Positions 14,410 through 21,313 of a DNA stretch of 22,782 nucleotides are shown one piece after another (within the stretch, counting starts at the first letter, position 1; every line of letters begins with the position of its first letter). The notes beneath the pieces are model-generated. The model made no database searches. It was not told the origin of the DNA and saw nothing but the letters and a program-made list of their open reading frames with translations. The stretch lies in contig PLYB01000240.1 in assembly GCA_003151655.1 (NCBI GenBank), positions 1-22,782 of the forward strand, in the 5' to 3' direction. This DNA is from Gallionellaceae bacterium (GTDB taxonomy: Bacteria > Pseudomonadota > Gammaproteobacteria > Burkholderiales > Gallionellaceae). Made by a program: the position numbers and the translations under genes.

Positions 14410-16115
14410 GCTTCGCCCTCCCCAAATAGACCGCCTTGTGCTGCATTCACCACTCGACCCTTTGCTTTTGTTCCCTCGCCCGCTTGCGGGAGAGGGCTAG
14501 GGTGAGGGGGAGCTTTCGGCAAACTCTCAATCTGCAACGAATAATCATCATGCCCCCACTCGCAGCGCGACAGCACCTGCTTGGGAATTTTCTTAATCGT
14601 AAGATTCGGGTACGCGCCACGTCCACGGAATGCGGTGCACAACACCAGCAGGCTGCGCTCCGCTCCCGCCTCATCGGAAAGTTGCTGCAACTGCTCGTGG
14701 TTCAGGTTCGCCGTGGTGACGTAGATAAAATCCCGCTCGGTGGAATGCCCGTGCATCCAGTAATGCGCATCGCTTGGCGCATAAGTGAAGCCCTCCAGTT
14801 TGCACAAGGCTTGCGCAAGCATTTCCGCGTTGTATTCCTTGTTGATCACCCATTGCCCGTAAGCATCCTGCCGCAACAGGCTGGGCGCGAGTTTGTAATA
14901 ACGGAAGCCGCCGCCGCCCTGCCAATTTACTGCCTCGGAAATGCCGCCCTTATCCTCGCCATCAATCACCTTTTGCAGGCGCGGAATGATATGCGTGTGG
15001 CAATGCTCGCCCAACTCAATCATGATCCAGCGGCGACCCATTTTGTGGGCGACCGCGCCAGTGGTGCCGGAACCGGCGAAGGAGTCGAGGACGAGGTCGC
15101 CGGGTTTTGTAGCCAGTATCAAGATGCGTTGCAATAGTCGTTCAGGTTTGGGTGTGGCAAACACATCCTTCGAGTCCAATTCGACCACCTCGCGCTTCGC
15201 CTCAAGGTTGTCTCCAACTTCGTCTCGCAACCAAAGTGAATTTGCGATTACCCCATCTTGCACTTCATGCAGAAAGCGTTTCAGTCTAGGAGCACTTGTC
15301 CCATTGACTCCAAACCAAACGCGATTTTCAGCTATTAACTCAGCAAAGCGCTCTTGACTAAATCTCCAGCAGGTACCGCTTGGCGGTAGTGCTTCCCTGC
15401 CGGAAGGTGATTTGATCGGATAGATATTGGGTGAGTGACCCGTCCGAGCAAATTGTGCGCCTCGTTGCCCGCTGGTCAAACTTACAGTGAAGTTATCCGA
15501 CATCCAAACGCCCCTTGGATCGTTATCGGCATTCGTGTACTTGGCTTTAGAAGCATCAGTTCGCGGAAGTAACTCCAACTTCAAAGCACGTCGTTCTTTC
15601 GAATAAACGAGTACGTGATCGTGCGAGTCAGAAATGCCATCTGAGTTGCTCTGTGCCTGAAACTTTTTTTGCCATATTACATTCGCTACAAAATTCGGGC
15701 GACCAAAAATTTCATCGCACAACACTTTCAGATAATGGCATTCGTTGTCATCAATCGTGATCCACAACGAACCATCATCCGACAGCAAACGCCGGATAAT
15801 CTCCAGCCGGTCGCGCATCAGCGATAGCCAGATCGAATGTTCCACCCCGTCGTCGTAATGCGTGAACGCACTGCCGGTGTTATACGGAGGATCAATGAAC
15901 ACGCACTTCACCTTCCCCGCAAATTCCGCCTCCAAAGCCTTCAACGCCAGCAAGTTGTCGCCGAAAATGAGCTGGTTGTCGAAAATGTCGTTATCCGTTA
16001 CCCGATGCTTCGCGTGATAACTCTTCGCCGGGTCTTCCAGCAAAATGCGTGGCTCCAGCTTGGGCCGGTTCTCCTTGCCGATCCAAGTGAGTTCGAGTTT
16101 TTGTTTTTTAGTCAT
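14406..16115 (-). CDS. mod: Type III DNA N6-adenine methyltransferase subunit (Mod)
   Basis: A 569-residue beta-class adenine methyltransferase that recognises and methylates the site for the type III system. Motif IV DPPYNTG (75-81) precedes motif I FAGSGTTG (346-353) with TPKPERLLQRIL just before it, the beta order typical of Mod. The region between, about 150-310, holds the target-recognition part. The C-terminus is odd: residues 536-550 (PPHPSPLPQAGEGT) are encoded by a dispersed palindromic repeat lying in frame, before the ordinary ending GLFGEGEA. Its ATG overlaps the membrane-protein stop, and its stop overlaps the DUF1016 start, both as ATGA. The 5' 64 bp are duplicated upstream at 17929-17992. 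All catalytic motifs are intact. Confidence 0.93.
   Translation of the reverse strand: MTKKQKLELTWIGKENRPKLEPRILLEDPAKSYHAKHRVTDNDIFDNQLIFGDNLLALKALEAEFAGKVKCVFIDPPYNTGSAFTHYDDGVEHSIWLSLMRDRLEIIRRLLSDDGSLWITIDDNECHYLKVLCDEIFGRPNFVANVIWQKKFQAQSNSDGISDSHDHVLVYSKERRALKLELLPRTDASKAKYTNADNDPRGVWMSDNFTVSLTSGQRGAQFARTGHSPNIYPIKSPSGREALPPSGTCWRFSQERFAELIAENRVWFGVNGTSAPRLKRFLHEVQDGVIANSLWLRDEVGDNLEAKREVVELDSKDVFATPKPERLLQRILILATKPGDLVLDSFAGSGTTGAVAHKMGRRWIMIELGEHCHTHIIPRLQKVIDGEDKGGISEAVNWQGGGGFRYYKLAPSLLRQDAYGQWVINKEYNAEMLAQALCKLEGFTYAPSDAHYWMHGHSTERDFIYVTTANLNHEQLQQLSDEAGAERSLLVLCTAFRGRGAYPNLTIKKIPKQVLSRCEWGHDDYSLQIESLPKAPPHPSPLPQAGEGTKAKGRVVNAAQGGLFGEGEA
14473..14511 (-). repeat. REP-like palindromic element inside the mod coding sequence, copy 3
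   Basis: CCCTCGCCCGC and GCGGGAGAGGG form an 11-bp stem with one mismatch and a TT loop, followed by CTAGGGTGAGGGGG. It lies in frame near the 3' end of mod and encodes about 14 residues (PPHPSPLPQAGEGT) without breaking the frame. It has the same design as the copies at 9832-9866 and 9914-10004, so the island carries the host-type repeat. Confidence 0.8.
16052..16115 (-). repeat. 64-bp direct repeat, copy A (5' end of mod)
   Basis: The first 64 bp of mod (MTKKQKLELTWIGKENRPKLE) match 17929-17992 at 56 of 64 positions by my manual count. Similarity stops abruptly at the Glu21 codon. Confidence 0.85.
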
Positions 16116-17863
16116 TCATTCCCCAATGGCTCAACGATATAAGCTTGCCTTCCCGATGAAAGGCGGATAGAGCCTTCCTGCCATGACTCTACCCGCACAT
16201 AATCAGAAAGCCGCTCCCGCCCAAATTTTTCGATAAATCGGTGAACTAAGATGCGCAACAATTGTGACACTTCTTCATGGCGATGAGGAATATTGTCGTT
16301 ACTTACATGTGCATGAATGATATTCCCCAGATACTCGGAACCTTCATCACGCCTTTCAAAGAGTCCCCCGACCACAAGAACATTATGCAAAACCTCAGTA
16401 TAGCCAGCCAAGTCTTCGTGATACACAAATTCAAAATACAAATTCAGGACAATTGATCCAACGTATCGCTTAAACCGTGGTGGCACATTTCCAGTAATCA
16501 GGATGGTGCGCAGACACTCCCCAAGCGAGAGGATACTGCTTTTGATGGGATTACCATTCTCATGACTCAGGGTTGTGTCCACCAATATTGCATTGGCCTG
16601 TCCTGCTGGCAGTTCCCGCACTTTCCGTATCCAACTGCACTGTGTTGAAATTATCTCATATAGTAGAAAGCTATAAGGTGTCGGGAATTCAGCGTCTGGG
16701 TCAACCTTTTGCGGATCAAGGCGGTAATTACGGCAGATTCGCTCAGTAAAGTAAGGAAAATAATACAACCACATGTGCCATTGGATATTCTGGTCTATCG
16801 CTTCTGACACCATGATGTCGAAAAGACGAATGCCAACAAAGAACGGGCATTTCCACTGACCACGTTCATGATAATCTTCGAGGGGAGCGTTATAGCGGTC
16901 TTCATCGTTGCTTTGGTGCAGACGCTCCAACTCCGCGATCATCTGCTCACCTATCGGTTTCCATACACCCAGTGCCTCCGCAACACGGACATCATGAAAG
17001 AGAAACCACAACAGTTTGTTGCCTTCTGGGATGTCGTAACGATGTCCAGATAGATTTTGGTTGTTTTTTACTTCCCAATAGAGCACGCTTGCCGTATCGG
17101 AAACCAACTCCCGAAAATACTCAGCAGAAAAGTCATAACGCTCGTCAATGTTTAAGGCAAGAATTTTCAGTCCGAAATATGGGCGAGTTTGAACAACGGC
17201 ACGAACAAAATCTGGTCGTAGCAGCACACCCCGAAAAATCTCCACGGCTATCTGCTGCTCGATTTCGTGAAGTGGTAGTAGTCGAACAAATCTTCCGGCA
17301 GCCCGCACAACGGTTTTCTTCGCTCTACCGAGTGCCGACAAATCAGCCTGATGTCCTTCTTCGTCCTCCCGATTTAATCTTAGCAGCACATTTTCAAGTC
17401 GATATGGATAAAGTGACTCAAGCCACCTCTGGAGCCTTGGAATTGGGAAGTCTGCTTTGTAAATTCGGACAAGCTGGGCAAGATGTTCTTCCGCGATACC
17501 TAACACTTCCACATGCTGGCCTTGCGTGGTTAGCTCCTCAACCAAGTCTCTTAGCCTATGAATTTTACTTCGCGGAAGGTGCGCAATATAAATGCTAAGT
17601 GGGATGGCTAGAACGCTTATCAAGACTACCAAGTAAGCCAATTCGTTGGGCTTAAGCCCCCAGCAAGAAACATTAGGAAACCAGCCCGCCTTGGCTAACG
17701 GTTCATAGAATTCAAGAGCGTTGACTATAATGAATGCAGAGCCTGCAATCACAATGTCGGAAGACCTAACTTTCAGTGCTAGGTTCAGTCGCTGGGCACG
17801 GGACATCACCGCAAAAACGGCTACAAGTAATGCCCAAAAAGTTAGCAACCCGTCAATTGTCAT
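16112..17863 (-). CDS. Unrecognised 583-residue membrane protein coupled to type III mod
   Basis: I do not recognise the family. Three hydrophobic segments lie at about residues 4-20 (DGLLTFWALLVAVFAVM), 36-52 (DIVIAGSAFIIVNALEF) and 74-95 (NELAYLVVLISVLAIPLSIY). A soluble, mostly helical region of nearly 490 residues follows, rich in Arg, Glu and aromatic residues, with no clear enzymatic motif. The layout (membrane anchor plus a large presumably cytoplasmic domain) resembles many effector or sensor proteins of anti-phage systems. The stop overlaps the mod start as ATGA. The ribosome site is weak (GAGCAGG, 12 nt or more upstream), so it may be translated by reinitiation after the small ORF that ends 9 nt before. 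The gene lies between two direct repeats of the mod 5' end, suggesting a cassette insertion. Confidence 0.75.
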   Translation of the reverse strand: MTIDGLLTFWALLVAVFAVMSRAQRLNLALKVRSSDIVIAGSAFIIVNALEFYEPLAKAGWFPNVSCWGLKPNELAYLVVLISVLAIPLSIYIAHLPRSKIHRLRDLVEELTTQGQHVEVLGIAEEHLAQLVRIYKADFPIPRLQRWLESLYPYRLENVLLRLNREDEEGHQADLSALGRAKKTVVRAAGRFVRLLPLHEIEQQIAVEIFRGVLLRPDFVRAVVQTRPYFGLKILALNIDERYDFSAEYFRELVSDTASVLYWEVKNNQNLSGHRYDIPEGNKLLWFLFHDVRVAEALGVWKPIGEQMIAELERLHQSNDEDRYNAPLEDYHERGQWKCPFFVGIRLFDIMVSEAIDQNIQWHMWLYYFPYFTERICRNYRLDPQKVDPDAEFPTPYSFLLYEIISTQCSWIRKVRELPAGQANAILVDTTLSHENGNPIKSSILSLGECLRTILITGNVPPRFKRYVGSIVLNLYFEFVYHEDLAGYTEVLHNVLVVGGLFERRDEGSEYLGNIIHAHVSNDNIPHRHEEVSQLLRILVHRFIEKFGRERLSDYVRVESWQEGSIRLSSGRQAYIVEPLGNE

Positions 17864-17872
17864 CGCTTACAT

Positions 17873-17992
17873 TTACCTGCTCGTGGATTCGGTGATGGAG
17901 CCAGCAATGCAAAGCTTTCCGAAAAGTAGCTCCAGCTTGTGCCGGTTCTCCTTCACGAGCCAGGTGATTTCGAGTTTTTGTTTTTTGCTCAT
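17873..17992 (-). pseudogene. mod 5' fragment / 39-residue mini-ORF
   Basis: The minus strand from the ATG at 17990-17992 encodes MSKKQKLEITWLVKENRHKL, which is Mod's N-terminus with five changes in 20 residues. It then departs into LLFGKLCIAGSITESTSR and stops at TAA (17873-17875). No methyltransferase motif remains, so it is a remnant of a second or older mod start. It begins 14 nt after the kwaB stop without its own ribosome site and ends 9 nt before the membrane-protein ATG. It may act as a translated leader for that gene. Right after its stop lies a start-stop ATGTAA, then GCG and the ATG of the next gene. Confidence 0.75.
17929..17992 (-). repeat. 64-bp direct repeat, copy B (mod start remnant)
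   Basis: This is a diverged copy of 16052-16115 in the same orientation, with 8 mismatches in 64 by manual count. Together the copies flank the membrane-protein gene. Confidence 0.85.
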
Positions 17993-18006
17993 GTTTTATG
18001 CACCAG

Positions 18007-18945
18007 TCATGCGACCTTCTTTTTCACCACCGCATCAAACACTTCATGATTGATCTGCGACTCAACCCGTTCGTTATTCAAAAGCTTTAACACAAAATCC
18101 ACGTTCGTCTCGTCTATGACGATAACGCCATTGTGAATCGTCAAATTCCAGCCCTTTTCTTTGTTTCTTTCATGTAGTTCTTTCAGGAATTTCTTGTCCT
18201 TGTAATACGCGCTTTTTTGGATCGACGACATTTTTCGAAGCAGATGAAGATTAGAGCCAACCATCTTCCGTATAGGCTCAATATCGCTGAACACTTTCAG
18301 TTCGATAAATTCCGCAAGGATTACATCACGGTTTTTCTCCATCCCTTCGCGGAAATTCAGCGCACTCTCGAATTCTTTTTTATTGGTGATGAAGGTCGTT
18401 CCGTCGTAGGCGAAAAAATCGATGTGTGTATCGATTGCAAATATCTTTTTGTCTTCAAGGTCGACCAGCTTCTTATCTTCGAATAGAAAATAGGACACTG
18501 ATTTTACCTTCGTCGCCTGCGTAAACTTGTTAATCTTCCGCACGCCATACACAACGCTCCCGTCATATTCCAGCTTAACCACATATGCCCACGAATCCAG
18601 CAGATCTTCGTATTTCTCCACTTTCTGATTTGCGAGTCCTTTGTCAACCTCGCCTTGAATCTTGGTGAAGTCAGTTTCCGATGACTCGATGGTGAAGATT
18701 TGGTTGTCTTGATCGGCTGTCAGAAAATCATATGGTTCAAGCTTGTAATCGCCGTCCTGTACACGATCAGTAACGGCTTTCTTAAGCTTGTTCTGGAGCT
18801 TTTTGTCGGCATCAACACGCAGCACCGAATAATGTGCTTGCTTGTGGATGTCCAGATTTCGCTTGACTAGCCAAAGAGTCATTGCCCAAAGCTTAAAATC
18901 GGTCTGACGCAAGTGAGTCAGTTTCTTTGCAATCTTAGCCGCCAT
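18007..18945 (-). CDS. kwaB: Kiwa anti-phage protein KwaB (DUF4868)
   Basis: A 312-residue soluble protein whose length, sequence character (for example WAYVVKLEYDGSVVYGVRKI, then FAIDTHIDFFAYDGTTFITN) and partner fit the DUF4868 component of the two-gene Kiwa defence system. In the known system KwaB works with the membrane protein KwaA to stop phage replication after phage attachment is sensed at the membrane. It carries no standard nuclease motif that I can see. The start has a strong AAGGAG 7 nt upstream. It overlaps kwaA by 11 nt, as expected of an obligate pair. The family call is from recognition of sequence and context, not from a search. Confidence 0.82.
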   Translation of the reverse strand: MAAKIAKKLTHLRQTDFKLWAMTLWLVKRNLDIHKQAHYSVLRVDADKKLQNKLKKAVTDRVQDGDYKLEPYDFLTADQDNQIFTIESSETDFTKIQGEVDKGLANQKVEKYEDLLDSWAYVVKLEYDGSVVYGVRKINKFTQATKVKSVSYFLFEDKKLVDLEDKKIFAIDTHIDFFAYDGTTFITNKKEFESALNFREGMEKNRDVILAEFIELKVFSDIEPIRKMVGSNLHLLRKMSSIQKSAYYKDKKFLKELHERNKEKGWNLTIHNGVIVIDETNVDFVLKLLNNERVESQINHEVFDAVVKKKVA

Positions 18946-19498
18946 TATTTTGCTCCTTGGGTTGGACTTTACTTACGAAGTAAAGGAAGTTGGATAGCTT
19001 CTCGACGATGCACGTATCGCCAAGTTGGAACTCATGTTTGGAAATCAGCAGCCCCTGAACGTCGCGAACGCCATCCTTAAACTGGCAGTCATAGAGGCCA
19101 TAACCAGCCAGAGCAAGAACAGGATTGATGAATACGTTTTGTGTCCGGTAGGCCAATGCAAACATCAGGCACATGAAGACGAAGAGACTGAGCAGCGTCT
19201 TCCAATCTCCAAGGTTGAAATTGAAGAAGGAAATCATGTAGGGAATCGTATACGTAAACATATCCCCGGACTTGTTTGAGACCTTCGATATTATTACGGA
19301 AACGCCACTTTCAATCTTGTTTGCGGCCACAAGAACAACAGTACAAGCAAGCAGCGCCGTTACCACAACGATTGTTGCGGCAATCGGGTGCATAGGAAAA
19401 AAAGTCGTGTCACCCAAATCTTTGATGATAAAAATCAGCGCCAACGGAAAGTAGGAGCTGACAAACATCAACAAAGCCGGAATGAACTTGAGCTTCAT
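18935..19498 (-). CDS. kwaA: Kiwa anti-phage membrane protein KwaA
   Basis: A 187-residue protein with about four transmembrane helices: roughly residues 5-25 (FIPALLMFVSSYFPLALIFI), 40-59, 101-117 and 122-136, with a weaker segment at 84-95. A short cytoplasmic tail follows (ISKHEFQLGDTCIVEKL). KwaA is the membrane sensor half of Kiwa; the tandem kwaA-kwaB order with overlap matches the system. The ATG at 19498 is preferred: it overlaps the TGA of a small upstream ORF as ATGA and gives MKLKF followed at once by the first helix. TTG or ATG starts up to 10 codons upstream are possible. It has no own ribosome site, so expression probably depends on the leader ORF. Confidence 0.8.
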   Translation of the reverse strand: MKLKFIPALLMFVSSYFPLALIFIIKDLGDTTFFPMHPIAATIVVVTALLACTVVLVAANKIESGVSVIISKVSNKSGDMFTYTIPYMISFFNFNLGDWKTLLSLFVFMCLMFALAYRTQNVFINPVLALAGYGLYDCQFKDGVRDVQGLLISKHEFQLGDTCIVEKLSNFLYFVSKVQPKEQNNGG

Positions 19499-19548
19499 CT
19501 GGAGCATCGCCGCATGGAGGGCAAGCAAGTGATAATTGGTTCGGTCAT
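19495..19548 (-). CDS. 17-residue leader peptide coupled to kwaA
   Basis: ATG at 19546-19548 is preceded by TAGGAG with a 6-7 nt gap, the best ribosome site in this stretch. The ORF encodes MTEPIITCLPSMRRCSR and ends with TGA overlapping the kwaA ATG as ATGA. kwaA itself lacks a ribosome site, so reinitiation from this leader is the likely route for its translation. The peptide has no recognisable family; it may matter only for coupling. Confidence 0.5.
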   Translation of the reverse strand: MTEPIITCLPSMRRCSR

Positions 19549-19572
19549 GCCTCGCTCCTAGAGAGAATCAGA

Positions 19573-19590
19573 GGATCGGTTTTACGATCC
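19573..19590 (-). promoter_or_regulatory. Small hairpin between the PIN-like gene and kwaA
   Basis: GGATCG and CGATCC form a perfect 6-bp stem with a 6-nt loop, about 25 nt upstream of the leader ORF start. No T-run follows on the minus strand, so it is not a convincing terminator. It could be a processing or stabilising element between the two defence modules. No promoter was recognised in the 72-nt gap. Confidence 0.4.
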
Positions 19591-19620
19591 AGACGGGTTC
19601 AGGTTTTTTATTTTTACCCA

Positions 19621-20091
19621 TTAGAAAGTCCATCCCTGCTGTTGCATAAACTTTTCAAGGTCTATGCAGGGCACTTTGAAATGCGCACACACGTTGGGAA
19701 TTTTTGCTGCATTAGGTTTTAGTTGCTCTTCCGTAACGACCGTACCACCTTTTATTTTTGCGCACGCAATAACGAAGGGATCGGCGACAGGGGTTCCTTT
19801 CAACCGCTGCTGCTCCCCGATCAGACTTTGGAAATGCTTAATCTGCAATATCTGCGCAACGAACTGAAGTTCAGCAGCATTCGGGGTGGTAAAGATTTGC
19901 TTGTTTTGTTTCGCCCATGCCAGCACATCCGCACTTACGTTTTGCCGTCCAAGTTCATTCCAAACTTCACGGGTTGAAATAAGATTTTGCCTTTGTACCA
20001 AGCCGTCCAATCCATCCCAGATGGTTTTGAACACGCTTGGATAAAAGTGCTGGAGTGAGCGTATTGAACTGGTGTCGAACACGTAGATCAT
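19621..20091 (-). CDS. DUF4411 PIN-like domain protein, putative toxin
   Basis: A 156-residue protein of the DUF4411 PIN-like family; PIN proteins are metal-dependent ribonucleases. Acidic residues expected in the active site are visible: Asp6 in YVFDTSS, Glu42 and Glu46 in REVWNEL, Asp104 in VADPFVIACA, and Glu121-Glu122 in VVTEEQ where classical PIN domains have an Asp. The ATG overlaps the stop of the XRE-ImmA/IrrE gene as ATGA. That pairing is recurrent and is thought to be a toxin-antitoxin-like module, with this protein as toxin. RNase activity is inferred from the fold and not established here. Confidence 0.85.
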   Translation of the reverse strand: MIYVFDTSSIRSLQHFYPSVFKTIWDGLDGLVQRQNLISTREVWNELGRQNVSADVLAWAKQNKQIFTTPNAAELQFVAQILQIKHFQSLIGEQQRLKGTPVADPFVIACAKIKGGTVVTEEQLKPNAAKIPNVCAHFKVPCIDLEKFMQQQGWTF

Positions 20092-21260
20092 GCAGCAACA
20101 CCTTGCAGAATACGCTGCTCCAGCCCGGCAAAATTCTTGGGTTTTATCCCCAGCATATCAGCGGCCTGTTCGACACTAAGCTGGTTTTTATAGTGGCGGC
20201 TGACAACTTCTCGTGCGAAACGGTCACTCAGGTAAACATTCTGTGAAGCGTACCAATCGCCGCCTGACCCTTTTTTCTGCTGTGCCGTCCATGCTTTGGC
20301 CTTCTGCTCATAGAAAGCGGCGGTGACGCGATCTTGATCCAGGAACCGGCGCAACACTGCTTCGCGGCTGACGCCATATCGCGCAGCGAGGTCTGAGAAC
20401 TGCTGTTCGGATGCCCGCTCGATGTCTGCCGGAAACTGTTTTGCCTGCATCTGAAAATCGGGCGATGGGATCAGAATTTCCGCAGCGATTGCATTGCAAA
20501 ACCGCTCAATCTGTTTTTCCTGATCCGGCAGGCGCTCAACATATCGCTGGTCGAATTTGCTCAACCCGTTAACACTGAGCAACAGGTGCGCAAGCTCATG
20601 AAGCAGGCTGAAAGTTTGTCTTGTCTTGGTTGTGCTGTTGTTCAAATAAACAACCGGGAATTGGCTGTCAACAAGACAAAATCCGGAAATATCCTTCTGC
20701 ACGAAGGATTCCTTGAAAATGAAAACGCCCTTGTCCTCTATCGCTTTCCGCCATTTTTTTAGCGCTTGATCTTCATCCTGCCAGCGAATTTGCTCTTCGA
20801 GAGCGATACCCAGATAGTTCCGAACTGCTGCTGCTTGCTCCACAACTGAACTCGCACGGGATAACGACAACTTCTGCCAAATGCAATGTTCACTGGGATT
20901 ACGGGTGCCAAACAATTCCCGTAACGCGAGCTGGTATGCGTGGGCACGGCGGATGTGCAGGTGTGTGTCAGTGGCAAGCGATTGCAAATCTTCCGTAGGC
21001 AACGTCCTGAATTCTCGCGCAGGACTTACCTCTTCCGGGGGGGAGGGTAAGAAGAAAACCGCCAATGGGCGTTTGTAAATCTGATACGCCAGTTTTTCCA
21101 GTTGGGGATAGCTTGGGTATGGCCCATCTGCCTCCCAGGCTTCAATTTCTTCAACGGGTCTTTTCAAACGAAGGGCGACATCAGACACCGACAGCCCGAT
21201 TGACTGTCTTGCCCAACGCATTACCTCTGGCCGCACACCGGCGACGGGTTCACTCTTCAT
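20088..21260 (-). CDS. XRE-family HTH and ImmA/IrrE metallopeptidase, putative antitoxin/regulator
   Basis: A 390-residue two-domain protein. Residues 10-65 form an XRE-type helix-turn-helix (MRWARQSIGLSVSDVALRLK, then VEEIEAWEADGPYPSYPQLE). The ImmA/IrrE zinc-peptidase motif HELAH lies at 221-225, and FCNAIAAEILIP (254-265) with Glu252 is the likely third ligand region. A C-terminal helical segment (SDLAARYGVSREAVLRRFL, then SVEQAADMLGIKP) has another HTH-like look. Such proteins bind DNA and cleave a repressor or partner in response to damage or stress. In this operon it most likely represses and/or neutralises the downstream DUF4411 protein. The start has AAGGAA directly before the ATG. 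It follows the SNF2 helicase by 53 nt. Confidence 0.88.
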   Translation of the reverse strand: MKSEPVAGVRPEVMRWARQSIGLSVSDVALRLKRPVEEIEAWEADGPYPSYPQLEKLAYQIYKRPLAVFFLPSPPEEVSPAREFRTLPTEDLQSLATDTHLHIRRAHAYQLALRELFGTRNPSEHCIWQKLSLSRASSVVEQAAAVRNYLGIALEEQIRWQDEDQALKKWRKAIEDKGVFIFKESFVQKDISGFCLVDSQFPVVYLNNSTTKTRQTFSLLHELAHLLLSVNGLSKFDQRYVERLPDQEKQIERFCNAIAAEILIPSPDFQMQAKQFPADIERASEQQFSDLAARYGVSREAVLRRFLDQDRVTAAFYEQKAKAWTAQQKKGSGGDWYASQNVYLSDRFAREVVSRHYKNQLSVEQAADMLGIKPKNFAGLEQRILQGVAA

Positions 21261-21313
21261 TTCCTTACCCCAACAACTTACAGAGCGGAATTATCGCTCA
21301 AAAATGACAACGA

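Noticed and set aside
14436..15137. Plus-strand open frame of 233 codons opposite mod
   Set aside because: It is a shadow of the methyltransferase; motif I is encoded on the other strand.
19573..19590. Hairpin as a terminator between the DUF4411 gene and kwaA
   Set aside because: No T-run follows on the transcribed strand and the stem is only 6 bp, so it was kept only as a possible regulatory hairpin.
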